Positions 1 through 7,844 of a DNA stretch of 64,000 nt are shown piece after piece. Under the pieces are notes generated by a model that searched no databases, was not told where the DNA came from, and saw only the letters and a list, made by a program, of their open reading frames with translations. Made by a program: the position numbers and the translations under genes. Origin of the DNA: a virus; IMG/VR virus record IMGVR_UViG_3300017991_000075, positions 1 to 64,000 of that record, one strand, 5' to 3'. Within the stretch, counting starts at the first letter, position 1. Each line of letters begins with the position of its first letter.

Positions 1-2753
1 CAGTCATCACCGATGTCACTAAGAGCTTCGCTCAAGGTGTCATAAGGGTCCCACGGAGAACCGTCAGCGCCACTACTGCCGCCTTCAGATATATGGACAT
101 GTCGCGTGACAGAAGGAGTCCAGGTGGCACCACTACCACCCGTTACCCAGGCATCGAGCTTTCCAGTGCCATCTGCCTTTGGAATGGCGTTTGCAGCCGG
201 TGTTGCTGTAGCGATTTCATCACTGCCTCCGTGCTGATGGGACGAAGAATGCGACAATGGTGTACGAGCATCTGACAGTCTCGAATCGCCGGTATCGATC
301 AAGGTTCCATCAGAGATCTTCGCATTCACCTGGGCGAGTGTAGATGTCGAATGCTCGGCCCCTGCAAGAGCATGCGAACTTGGCGTACGGGGATCACCCG
401 CGTCATCCAGGTTGGCGTCGGAGATCTTCGCGTTGAGCTGTGCGAGCGTAGCTGTACTATGTTCCGCCCCAGCCAAACCGTGCGCATTAGGATCGCGGGG
501 ATCACCCGCATCGTCCAGATTGGCATCAGATATCTTCGCATTGAGCTGTGCGAGCGTAGCTGTACTATGCTCGGCTCCCCCAAGGCCGTGCGCATTAGGA
601 TCGCGGGGATCTCCGGCATCGTCCAAGTTGGCATCGGAGATCTTCGCGTTGAGCTGTGCGAGCGTAGCTGTACTATGTTCCGCCCCAGCCAAACCATGCG
701 CATTTGGATCACGAGGATCTCCGGCATCGTCCAGGTTGGCATCGGAGATCTTCGCGTTGAGCTGTACCAAAGTTGAAGCCGAATGAGATGCCCCACCGAT
801 AGCATGGATGGTCATTCCCGTTACCCAGGCATCGAGCTTTCCAGTGCCATCTGCCTTTGGAATGGCGTTTGCTCCAGGAGTCGCAGTGGCAATCTCATCT
901 CCACCGCCGTGCTGGTGCGAGGAAGCATGGTTGTTTGGATCACGAGGATCACCTGCATCATCCAGGTTGGCATCAGAAACCTTAGCGTTCAATTGAGCAA
1001 GAGTTGCCGTACTATGTTCAGTCCCTGCCAACCCATGTGCGTTCGGATCTCTCGGATCACCTGCGTCATCCAGATTGGCATCAGAAACCTTAGCGTTGAG
1101 CTGAGCAAGAGTGGCCGTGCTATGTTCGGCCCCGGCCAACCCATGCGCATTTGGATCGCGAGGATCACCCGCGTCATCCATATTGGCATCACTAACCAAA
1201 GCATTCAATTGAGCAAGAGTAGAAGCCGTATGCTTCACACCACCGAGAGCATGCGCTACGGTGTTATCAACAACAGTACCATTCTCAACGTTATCGCCAA
1301 CTGTGCCGGTTGAGCCTGTCTTCAGCCACTGCGTCAGACCTGTCTCCAACACACTTGAATTCACGATCACATTGACAGTCGGGGCGGCCGTCACATCCTC
1401 TGCGATAACCGGCCAATCGGCAGCACCGCTGAAATGACAATCAGTGATTTGAACGATACAGTTATTGATGAGCGTGATGAATGGGTTCGTCGTACCACGC
1501 ACCAGGCGTACGTTGTGAAGAACCAGACGATTCGTGACATCGGCCTGTACTTCATTGTTGAAGGAACCCGTCACATTGACATCATCAAGAGTCAGGTTCG
1601 CGTAATGAGCAACTGGATCACCGGCCGTATCCACGGGGAACCAACCGAGCAACTGCTGCGTGATGGCTGCACCCGCCTGAAGATTCGGAGTACGGGCGAT
1701 GTACGCATTGTCAATCTGGTAGTCAGCCAAATCCTTGTCATCGAATAACTTGTAACGAGTCAACAACCCTGGCGAATAATAGTCGTGCAGGATCGTCAAC
1801 TGTGAAATGCTGACAGTTGCCCCATCGGGACAGGTCAGCAACGCCGTTGAAGCGCTGCTCCCATATACCTGTGCGCCTTTGATAACGATGACATTAGTTC
1901 TGCCGGCAGCAAGCTCGATAATGCCGTCATCTTCGTTGTTGACAGGCATCGTAATATCGTTGGCATTCATAAACATGCCAAGAGGAGCTGATAGCGGGTA
2001 ATTTAGCTGAGAAGTTGTAATCCCCTGTGATGTAACAATCGTCAAGCACTCCATCCGACGAGCACTCATACCTTGTCCGGCCGTCGAAGATGAAATGCCG
2101 CCGCCACGCAGCAAGAGACCCATACGGCCATCAAATGCCGCAGCAGGAGACCCGTCACTTTGATATGGCAGGATCTCATTGGGCATGAGGAGAACATCAT
2201 CGATAGACCACACGGCGAGTTCTTCATTCAACCGGACATCACACTTGCGGATGGTGAGCCGATCGTCCTCAACCGCTCTAAAGGTGACATGCTTGAACTG
2301 ATGCAGATCAAGAACCTTGTCACCGTAATTCGTGCCGATGTCAAGATACTGAGAAGTAGCGTCATCCCTCCGCTTGAAGTACACGATGACTGAAGCAGTG
2401 TTGACACTGTAAGCCGCAGCAAGATCCAGGTGGAACTTCGCTAGAGCAGCATCAACGTCAGCGATAACATCCTCGAAGTACATCTCAACAACAGGTGGAG
2501 TAGCTTCCACGCTGAAAAGCCCATAGTCGTGCATGAACTCTTCAGCCAGTCTGTTGATCGCATCCAGATCCGTAGGATCTTGCATCAGCGGAATATTACC
2601 CACGAAATCGCTGGTCAATCCCGCAGCAGCAAGTTTTGCTGCGAACTGAGAGGCGTATCCGCCAGAGGTGATGATACCGTGCCGCATCAGGACCGATTCA
2701 CGGAGCCGAACTGCCGGGTCCTTGCTGACTATACTGTTGTTGTCAATCGCCAT
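1..2753 (-). CDS. Partial tail-fibre-like virion protein built of 36-residue repeats
   Basis: The frame is open from an ATG at 2753, preceded by a GGTGAAGG ribosome site, to the window edge. About 917 codons are present and the C-terminus is missing. The first ~470 residues contain no domain I recognise; they include beta-rich stretches and start MAIDNNSIVSKDP. From about residue 480 onward the chain is made of 36-residue repeats with the core LAQLNA(K/L), SDANLDDAGDPRDPN and AH(S/T)TATLAQLNA. These are interrupted twice by a different module containing HQHGGGDEI and GKLDAWVTG. Repeats of this LNA-SDA-DD-DPRDP style are familiar from phage tail fibres and virion appendages, so I infer a shaft-like structural protein. 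It is the last gene of the leftward block. It could instead be a capsid decoration or baseplate appendage; only the structural nature is reasonably supported. Confidence 0.6.
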   Translation of the reverse strand, partial: MAIDNNSIVSKDPAVRLRESVLMRHGIITSGGYASQFAAKLAAAGLTSDFVGNIPLMQDPTDLDAINRLAEEFMHDYGLFSVEATPPVVEMYFEDVIADVDAALAKFHLDLAAAYSVNTASVIVYFKRRDDATSQYLDIGTNYGDKVLDLHQFKHVTFRAVEDDRLTIRKCDVRLNEELAVWSIDDVLLMPNEILPYQSDGSPAAAFDGRMGLLLRGGGISSSTAGQGMSARRMECLTIVTSQGITTSQLNYPLSAPLGMFMNANDITMPVNNEDDGIIELAAGRTNVIVIKGAQVYGSSASTALLTCPDGATVSISQLTILHDYYSPGLLTRYKLFDDKDLADYQIDNAYIARTPNLQAGAAITQQLLGWFPVDTAGDPVAHYANLTLDDVNVTGSFNNEVQADVTNRLVLHNVRLVRGTTNPFITLINNCIVQITDCHFSGAADWPVIAEDVTAAPTVNVIVNSSVLETGLTQWLKTGSTGTVGDNVENGTVVDNTVAHALGGVKHTASTLAQLNALVSDANMDDAGDPRDPNAHGLAGAEHSTATLAQLNAKVSDANLDDAGDPRDPNAHGLAGTEHSTATLAQLNAKVSDANLDDAGDPRDPNNHASSHQHGGGDEIATATPGANAIPKADGTGKLDAWVTGMTIHAIGGASHSASTLVQLNAKISDANLDDAGDPRDPNAHGLAGAEHSTATLAQLNAKISDANLDDAGDPRDPNAHGLGGAEHSTATLAQLNAKISDANLDDAGDPRDPNAHGLAGAEHSTATLAQLNAKISDANLDDAGDPRTPSSHALAGAEHSTSTLAQVNAKISDGTLIDTGDSRLSDARTPLSHSSSHQHGGSDEIATATPAANAIPKADGTGKLDAWVTGGSGATWTPSVTRHVHISEGGSSGADGSPWDPYDTLSEALSDIGDD
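310..790 (-). repeat. 108-bp in-frame tandem repeats, block 1
   Basis: Five units with an exact 108-bp period (anchor TTCGC at 319, 427, 535, 643 and 751) lie inside the tail-fibre-like gene and encode 36-residue repeats. Neighbouring units are almost identical at DNA level, which points to recent duplication or gene conversion. A separate module at about 141-252 is repeated at about 819-930 (offset 678 bp) and brackets this block. Confidence 0.9.
930..1240 (-). repeat. 108-bp in-frame tandem repeats, block 2
   Basis: Three further copies of the same 36-codon unit have anchors at 981, 1089 and 1197 (period 108 bp). They are separated from block 1 by the second copy of the HQHGGGDEI module. 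They are more diverged from block 1 than block 1 units are from each other. Confidence 0.9.
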
Positions 2754-2799
2754 GCCTTCACCCTTTATCATAAGGAAGAAAAGAACTCTCTCACCTTAC

Positions 2800-3174
2800 C
2801 TACGATTTGTCCTCGATCTTGTCCTGGCTAATCAGGACGGGTGGAGGCGGGTGCCTTCCTTTATGGGGGACCTTACACCAATACCCCTCAGAATTGATAG
2901 CAGGCTCCAATACCGTCAACACAGTCCCGGCGGGGATCGGTCTACCATCGACCACTACGCGATCGGAAAGCTTCACCTGCTTAGGCAGGGCCGTGAGAGG
3001 GTGAACGAAACGTCCTTCTTTGGGAGATACCTGGCCGCACAAGAAGTTATCGCCCTTGTATCGAAGGATAAGGCAGCCATCGCACTCTTCCCACGGTAAT
3101 TCCTCCGTAGGAAATCTACCGGCGATCTCGTACTCGCCGCGTAGACAATTACGCTGCCTCTTTCGTCTTGGCAT
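2800..3174 (-). CDS. Hypothetical protein, basic N-terminus
   Basis: A 124-residue protein. It begins with a basic stretch (MPRRKRQR), contains two cysteine pairs that are not spaced as a zinc finger (EECDGC and FLCG), and ends in a proline-rich tail (HPPPPVL). Its ATG overlaps the stop of the upstream gene as TGATG, which indicates translational coupling. The middle section (SDRVVVDGRPIPAGTVLTV) resembles the beta-rich, hinge-like segments common in phage assembly proteins, but I do not recognise a family. It lies directly upstream of the tail-fibre-like gene with a 46-bp gap that holds only the next ribosome site. Confidence 0.6.
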   Translation of the reverse strand: MPRRKRQRNCLRGEYEIAGRFPTEELPWEECDGCLILRYKGDNFLCGQVSPKEGRFVHPLTALPKQVKLSDRVVVDGRPIPAGTVLTVLEPAINSEGYWCKVPHKGRHPPPPVLISQDKIEDKS

Positions 3175-3437
3175 CAGAATCGGATCTCGTCATCGTTGAG
3201 GTCCCTATAGTAGACCCCACCCTCTTCATAAGCGTCTTCCACCCTGGAGCAGCATCTACCGAACTGATGCCCTTCAGGGAACTGCGGATGTTTGGATTTC
3301 ACCACACGAAATACTCTGTGGTTCTGACGAGATCCGTCAGAAATGCAGCGAGCCACCACATTCCGTGGTGGCTGCCATGGTTTGCAGTCCTGTCCGGGAA
3401 TATCCGGTGAAAACGCTACGAGGTCTCCTCCTTGCAT
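3174..3437 (-). CDS. Hypothetical protein
   Basis: An 87-residue protein whose ATG at 3437 overlaps the end of the upstream gene by 22 bp. A GAGG sequence seven bases ahead supports this start. A longer version from 3500 would overlap the upstream gene by 85 bp and is less likely. It contains four cysteines and several charged residues but no motif I recognise, and ends NDDEIRF. Its stop forms TGATG with the next gene. Confidence 0.55.
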   Translation of the reverse strand: MQGGDLVAFSPDIPGQDCKPWQPPRNVVARCISDGSRQNHRVFRVVKSKHPQFPEGHQFGRCCSRVEDAYEEGGVYYRDLNDDEIRF

Positions 3438-4297
3438 ATGTGCCTCATCGTTACAGGATCGAAGAACGGTCTCAAGTCGAAGTACACCATAGGCCAACAA
3501 ATTGTGTTGTCCAGGTTCGACCTGTCAAAAAGCCATGATAGCAATTTCGAATCAGGATGCACCTGTTCGACTTCAAGAAACCCGGCGCTGTTCTTTTCAG
3601 TAGGATGTGAATCAGGAACATTCGCTGGCCGCAAGTGTTTTAGATCCTCGATGTCTTCGTTTTCCGTAGCGTCAGAACCAGCCCACAACATCTCAACCTT
3701 GTCGAGAGTCTCGAAACTGTCTTCCTCGACGACAACAAAACAACCACCAACAATACGAGCTTTACGTCGGCATAACATCAGAGAATCCGGATTAGTGATG
3801 GTGTTAGAGAACTTGAACTTGAGAGCCTCATCACCATCCTGAATAATCTCTTCCTCTTCCTTATCAATGAACGATCTCTTGACCGTCTTGTTGTGCTTCT
3901 TCAACTTGTCAGCAGACCATTGTCTCTCACCGCTAACTCGCACGAAACCACTACGAATGTAATAAAGCGATTCACACAGCGTGAACCCTTCGATCAACGA
4001 TACCACCATCCATAGCGGAAGAATCAACGGCCACTCATGCAGCTTGACGTTCTCAACGGCCTCAAGTAGTTTGACAACGCGATGACGCCGTTCACTATCA
4101 GGAGATAGCATGATGTCCATTTGACGTTCCGCTGTGAGAGCTTCTATCTGCTTTTCCTGGCAAACACTCTCCTCAAGAAGATCCGCAAGAAATTCCTGTA
4201 TGTCGGCTTCAGGCCCTACCAGCAAATGGAAACTCTCGTTTGAAAGAGTATCCGCAATACGGAGTGCCTGCTTTGCAAACTTTCTCATGTTCTTCAT
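3416..4297 (-). CDS. Hypothetical protein, 293 aa
   Basis: The N-terminal ~80 residues are predicted mostly helical (ALRIADTLSNESFHLL, EADIQEFLADLLEES). They are followed by one hydrophobic stretch (LHEWPLILPLWMVVSLIEGF, about residues 86-105) and a charged C-terminal half. The hydrophobic stretch might be a membrane helix or a buried core helix. No catalytic motif is visible and I do not recognise the family. It starts on an ATGA overlap with the upstream gene and so belongs to the same transcript. Confidence 0.6.
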   Translation of the reverse strand: MKNMRKFAKQALRIADTLSNESFHLLVGPEADIQEFLADLLEESVCQEKQIEALTAERQMDIMLSPDSERRHRVVKLLEAVENVKLHEWPLILPLWMVVSLIEGFTLCESLYYIRSGFVRVSGERQWSADKLKKHNKTVKRSFIDKEEEEIIQDGDEALKFKFSNTITNPDSLMLCRRKARIVGGCFVVVEEDSFETLDKVEMLWAGSDATENEDIEDLKHLRPANVPDSHPTEKNSAGFLEVEQVHPDSKLLSWLFDRSNLDNTICWPMVYFDLRPFFDPVTMRHICKEETS

Positions 4298-4620
4298 GCC
4301 TGTACTCCTATAGCTGGCGGCGGCGGGAGCATGACTATCGGAGGCGGTGCCGGCAGCACCGGTTTCTTAGGCTTAGGCTTCGGATCTCGTAATGCTGATT
4401 GATCAGAAGCATCAAACTCGGCGAGCACCTCAATAGGCTTTTCAGAATCTGTAAGCCAATCAACAGCAGTCGGCTCCACATGGCCGCCACGAACAACATA
4501 ATTATTCGTCCTGAGAATCTGCTCAAGATGTCGAGCGATCTGTGATGGCTCCAGATCGGGCGGCAAATAACAGCCACCTCGAACGGAGAACAACACATAC
4601 TGTCCTTTTCTATCTGGCAT
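4294..4620 (-). CDS. Hypothetical protein with proline-rich tail
   Basis: A 108-residue protein. The first ~70 residues look like a small folded domain (SVRGGCYLPPDLEPSQIARHLEQIL). The C-terminus is low complexity, alternating lysine-proline and proline runs (KPKPKKPVLPAPPP, MLPPPPA). Similar proline-rich tails occur on the proteins encoded at 5087-5770, 5783-7285 and 7305-7835, so this short operon shares an unusual compositional theme. It overlaps the next gene by ATGA. Function unknown. Confidence 0.6.
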   Translation of the reverse strand: MPDRKGQYVLFSVRGGCYLPPDLEPSQIARHLEQILRTNNYVVRGGHVEPTAVDWLTDSEKPIEVLAEFDASDQSALRDPKPKPKKPVLPAPPPIVMLPPPPAIGVQA

Positions 4621-4822
4621 TTGAATCCTCCATCAACCATTCATGAAACTTGGTTTTCAAATCACGAAGCACGGCCACTTTCAAACCGTGCTTCTTTCGT
4701 ATCTGCCTGTCGGGCCTTCCTTCAAGCAGCTCACAAAAAATTGTTTTGAGGGTCAGGCTGTCAACGACAGTACCACGACCCTCATAACTCATTTCACTAC
4801 CCGTCTTCCTCCATCGGCTCAT
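4610..4822 (-). CDS. Small HTH-like hypothetical protein
   Basis: A 70-residue ORF. An internal ATG at 4792 would give 60 residues and sits just after the upstream stop, but the longer start has the better-spaced GGAG. The segment LLEGRPDRQIRKKHGLKVAVLRDLKTKFHEWL is cut by a short turn between two helices and reads like a small helix-turn-helix. DNA binding is only a suggestion. It lies in a run of overlapping small genes. Confidence 0.5.
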   Translation of the reverse strand: MSRWRKTGSEMSYEGRGTVVDSLTLKTIFCELLEGRPDRQIRKKHGLKVAVLRDLKTKFHEWLMEDSNAR

Positions 4823-5090
4823 TCACCGGCTCCACGAAGATCAGCACTGTTGGTTTCTCTTTCGAAACAACGAGATGACGATTAGTAACTTCAACGATAA
4901 CAATGTGATCTCGACCTTCAACATAAACGTAGATCTTATCACCAACAACAAGGTCACAGGACTGTATTGGTAAATGCGATGGACTCGACCGTATTGCTTC
5001 TTTCAGAAAAGTCTCTATCGCAAGATCTAATTCCTTGTCTCCAGATTGTGAATGAAATTCAACCGTAGCAAGTGGCATCAGCATTGTCAT
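4797..5090 (-). CDS. Hypothetical protein, 97 aa
   Basis: A short, mostly beta-stranded protein by appearance (VGDKIYVYVEGRDHIVIVEV, TVLIFVEPV) with an acidic end. The VGDKIYVYVE segment resembles a small barrel fold, but that is too generic to name. Its ATG overlaps the stop of the upstream gene as ATGA. Function unknown. Confidence 0.55.
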   Translation of the reverse strand: MTMLMPLATVEFHSQSGDKELDLAIETFLKEAIRSSPSHLPIQSCDLVVGDKIYVYVEGRDHIVIVEVTNRHLVVSKEKPTVLIFVEPVNEPMEEDG

Positions 5091-5770
5091 TTCCGCTCTC
5101 CTTTCGCGGGATCAATTGACTTTGCCTCAGCATCAATGATAGCAGGATCAAGCTCGTTCACGTTCGGCTTAGCACGACTGGTAATCATCTCAAGCACCAC
5201 ATTGAGTACATTCGCAAGCTTCGGATGATCCGCGATATCAATCGACATCAACGGCTTGTTGCCTGCATTTACAGCAGCACTGATGAAACCACCGTTAGAA
5301 AGCTGATCGTAGATGTCCTTTTGGAATTTCAAGAACTCTTTGAATCTCTTATACGAGAAGTCACTTTCTTGATTACTTCCTTCTAACAAAGAAAGTGTCG
5401 CATCTTGATAATACAGTTCCGCCTGTTTTTGCAGTACGGCCTGTATACACCACATGCGTTTCATATAGTTGGTCTTGAAATCATGAACTTGAACGCTCGC
5501 CCACAACTTCTTACGCTCGGCTTCCCAGCCTTCTTTATCGGCCACTCTCCTTACAGAAGTACGATGCAATGAATAGATGCGACACAACGATGTGATATTG
5601 ATGTACTGATCAGAGAAATAATGCCCTTTGATAAGAGCTTGTTCTCCTTCCGGCAAAGTAACATAACCCCGTAAATCCGAGGCAGGCTCCGAAACAACAG
5701 GCGGCTGTGGTTGCGGCGCTGGTGGCACCGGCATCATATCAGCGGGTTTCGGAGTCTGCGCATCGGACAC
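5087..5770 (-). CDS. HTH protein, possible terminase small subunit
   Basis: The start is GTG at 5770 with AGGAG seven bases upstream. After a proline-rich N-terminal leader of about 30 residues, residues ~50-90 contain a helix-turn-helix followed by KEGW (INITSLCRIYSLHRTSVRRV, then ADKEGWEAERKKLW). This resembles the DNA-recognition domain of phage terminase small subunits, in which a rule such as LAxxYgVsxxTvrRrakkEGW is common. The remainder is helical with lysine and glutamate, as expected of an oligomerisation region. The large terminase is not in the window, so the role cannot be confirmed from context. It could instead be another HTH regulator. Confidence 0.45.
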   Translation of the reverse strand: MSDAQTPKPADMMPVPPAPQPQPPVVSEPASDLRGYVTLPEGEQALIKGHYFSDQYINITSLCRIYSLHRTSVRRVADKEGWEAERKKLWASVQVHDFKTNYMKRMWCIQAVLQKQAELYYQDATLSLLEGSNQESDFSYKRFKEFLKFQKDIYDQLSNGGFISAAVNAGNKPLMSIDIADHPKLANVLNVVLEMITSRAKPNVNELDPAIIDAEAKSIDPAKGERK

Positions 5771-5782
5771 GGTTGGCTCCTC

Positions 5783-7285
5783 TTAGTAAGGCGGCTGTTG
5801 AGGCGCTGGTGGCGCTGTTGGGGCGACGGGCGGCGGTGGCGGCGCTGCTGCCTGTTGAGCAACTTGCGCTGCTTGCTGTGGTGGCATTTGTGCCGCAGGT
5901 CCAGGTTGCGTCGGCTGTGGAGCTGCCGGTTGCTGCGGGACCTGTGGAGCAGGTGGTGCGCCTACAACGTTAGGCACTCCTTGTGGCGTAGTAGGAGCTG
6001 TTTGCCCAACGGGAGCCGAGAACGCAGGCGCTGCCCCAGGAACTGCAGGCCCTGCAGGCGGTGCAGGAGCTTGCGCCGGTCCCGGCTGTGGTCCCGGTAC
6101 AGGCGGTTGCATAGGCGGCTGTTGTGCCGGTGCAGCGGGCATTGCCGGTGCGGCCGTCTGCGGTTGCTGTGGCACCCCAGGCGCAGGCGGAGGCGGCGGT
6201 GATGCGGCCGGTTGCGCAGGCGGTACAGACGGCGATGCAACCTGCCCTGTCACAGGAGCCTGCGGCGGCATACCATATCCCGGCGTCGGGGCCGGTCCCG
6301 GTGCTGCAGCAGGAACACTTGCCTGACTTTGACCAAAACGCTGTTCAAGTTTCGGCATGAGTTCATCCATCGCGTTCTGGATCTCATCAGGCGTCGTCCA
6401 CTCGAACAGATTGACCCAAGGGACAACCTTGCCGAGCAACTTGTAGATCATCTCCATGTCGGGACTGCCATCAGCAAGCATCGACATAGGATACCCGAAG
6501 TCAGCTCCCGCCTGCTGATAGGGAGGCCCATAGATCGCGTGGATCGTACCGTAGCTTGTGTCGAACTGTCCTGTCCCTTCACGAGTGACTGACAAGTTCA
6601 CACCGTACCACAGAGGATCAAGCACATTGCGACGATGGCCGAAAGGTTCCTCGAAACAATAGTACCTCCAGCTCTGGTGAAAGTCACTGTCCCACACCAT
6701 GAGAGCCGACACGCCAAGGGTGTCATCCTTCGTGTGAAAAGCCTGCCCGTTTTTACCATAATTGACGACCTGCATCACGATGCGCCTTCTCACGAACAAC
6801 GCTGACCTGATAGCATTCTCCAACGGCGTACAAGCGGATTTTTTCTTGTACCGTATCTTCCCGTAGTTTGGATCTTCAAGAAACGCTTGAGCCGGGTCGA
6901 TCTGTGTTGCCGGTGCTCCCGGTATGCCATCAGTCGCGGGTGATACCTTGATCGCTCCGGGGAACAGTGTCATGCCTTTGCTGTCACTGTCATCCTTCGC
7001 GGGCAAGTACAGATCAAACGTCGCATAGGCGAAACCTTTCTCCCATGTGACATTCTGACCCTGCTGCAACAGTGGCAGATTCTCCTGAATCGCAGCATGA
7101 TCCGGCATTACTCTGAAGTGAGAAGCACCGACATCAAACTTGTTGAGAGGTAGAGCACAGCCATCAAGCTGAAGGCCGGACTCTTCTTTCTCGTGCTTCT
7201 CTTGGGATGCCCGTATGTTTTGCATGTACTCTGGCAGAGCCTGCTGCGCCTGCGGGCCGGGCGCTTGGTTTGGAATTCCTGACAT
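5783..7285 (-). CDS. Possible ssDNA-binding protein with proline/alanine/glutamine-rich tail
   Basis: A 500-residue protein. Residues ~45-310 form the only likely folded part. Features include FRVMPD near the front and LWYGVNLSVTREGTG followed by an aromatic-rich beta segment. These recall the KIRLLP and DLxVTKxGxG elements of gp32-like ssDNA-binding proteins. From about residue 325 to the end it is a low-complexity tail of proline, alanine, glutamine and glycine, with almost no charge. Phage SSBs usually carry an acidic tail, so if this is an SSB it is atypical. The gene sits two genes downstream of the DNA polymerase, a suitable place for an SSB. I cannot exclude an unrelated virion or scaffold protein. 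Confidence 0.4.
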   Translation of the reverse strand: MSGIPNQAPGPQAQQALPEYMQNIRASQEKHEKEESGLQLDGCALPLNKFDVGASHFRVMPDHAAIQENLPLLQQGQNVTWEKGFAYATFDLYLPAKDDSDSKGMTLFPGAIKVSPATDGIPGAPATQIDPAQAFLEDPNYGKIRYKKKSACTPLENAIRSALFVRRRIVMQVVNYGKNGQAFHTKDDTLGVSALMVWDSDFHQSWRYYCFEEPFGHRRNVLDPLWYGVNLSVTREGTGQFDTSYGTIHAIYGPPYQQAGADFGYPMSMLADGSPDMEMIYKLLGKVVPWVNLFEWTTPDEIQNAMDELMPKLEQRFGQSQASVPAAAPGPAPTPGYGMPPQAPVTGQVASPSVPPAQPAASPPPPPAPGVPQQPQTAAPAMPAAPAQQPPMQPPVPGPQPGPAQAPAPPAGPAVPGAAPAFSAPVGQTAPTTPQGVPNVVGAPPAPQVPQQPAAPQPTQPGPAAQMPPQQAAQVAQQAAAPPPPPVAPTAPPAPQQPPY

Positions 7286-7304
7286 TGTAAACGTTCTCCA
7301 TCGA

Positions 7305-7835
7305 TTATTGAAACTGCCCCGGCGGGGCTATACCTGACGCTGGCGGGGGCGGCATGTCACTTGCGGATGCCATGCTTCCATCGTATCGCCCCATGCCACT
7401 ACTATACTGTGACGGTGCTCTTTGTTCTCCTTCCTTTGCTGCTTCAGCCATGAAGCGTAAACGAGGCAAATACGTCCGCCTCAGATTCTCGATCATAGCC
7501 TGAATCTGGTCACGCTCAATACGTGTCCTGTTATAAGTCTCATCTGAAGCTTTCCAGATGTTCGCGAAATGCGTGTCTGTCCCTGGGTTCACCGGCCCAT
7601 TCTGAGGATTGGTGTTCTTGGGAATCTGTTTGAATCTTTGATAAGCGGCCGCCTTGTTCATGGCATGCCGCCTCTCGATATGCGGCAACGCTCTAGTGAG
7701 AGCCGCAAGCAGATCGCAACCGATTTCCCAGGCATTGTCAATACCGAAATTGCTGGCCTCGATGATCGGCGTGATGTCAAAGTTCTGTTGAACACCCCAC
7801 TCATCCATGTAACTGAATATACGGTGATTCGACAT
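7305..7835 (-). CDS. Hypothetical protein next to DNA polymerase
   Basis: A 176-residue protein. The middle is helical and charged (residues ~85-135, YNRTRIERDQIQAMIENLRR), and the end is methionine/proline/serine rich (SDMPPPPASGIAPPGQFQ). A good AGGAG lies ahead of the ATG, and it follows the polymerase stop by 9 bp, so it is surely co-transcribed with it. Function not recognised; the tail composition matches its downstream neighbour. Confidence 0.6.
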   Translation of the reverse strand: MSNHRIFSYMDEWGVQQNFDITPIIEASNFGIDNAWEIGCDLLAALTRALPHIERRHAMNKAAAYQRFKQIPKNTNPQNGPVNPGTDTHFANIWKASDETYNRTRIERDQIQAMIENLRRTYLPRLRFMAEAAKEGEQRAPSQYSSGMGRYDGSMASASDMPPPPASGIAPPGQFQ

Positions 7836-7844
7836 TTGTTCTCC

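Noticed and set aside
310-1240. CRISPR array in the 108-bp repeats
   Set aside because: The repeats are head-to-tail coding units with no unique spacers and remain in frame.
5711-6202. Plus-strand arginine-rich ORF and the other long plus-strand ORFs from 5.7 to 6.4 kb
   Set aside because: They are mirror readings of the proline/alanine/glutamine-rich tail of the 5783-7285 gene; low-complexity codons leave all frames open.
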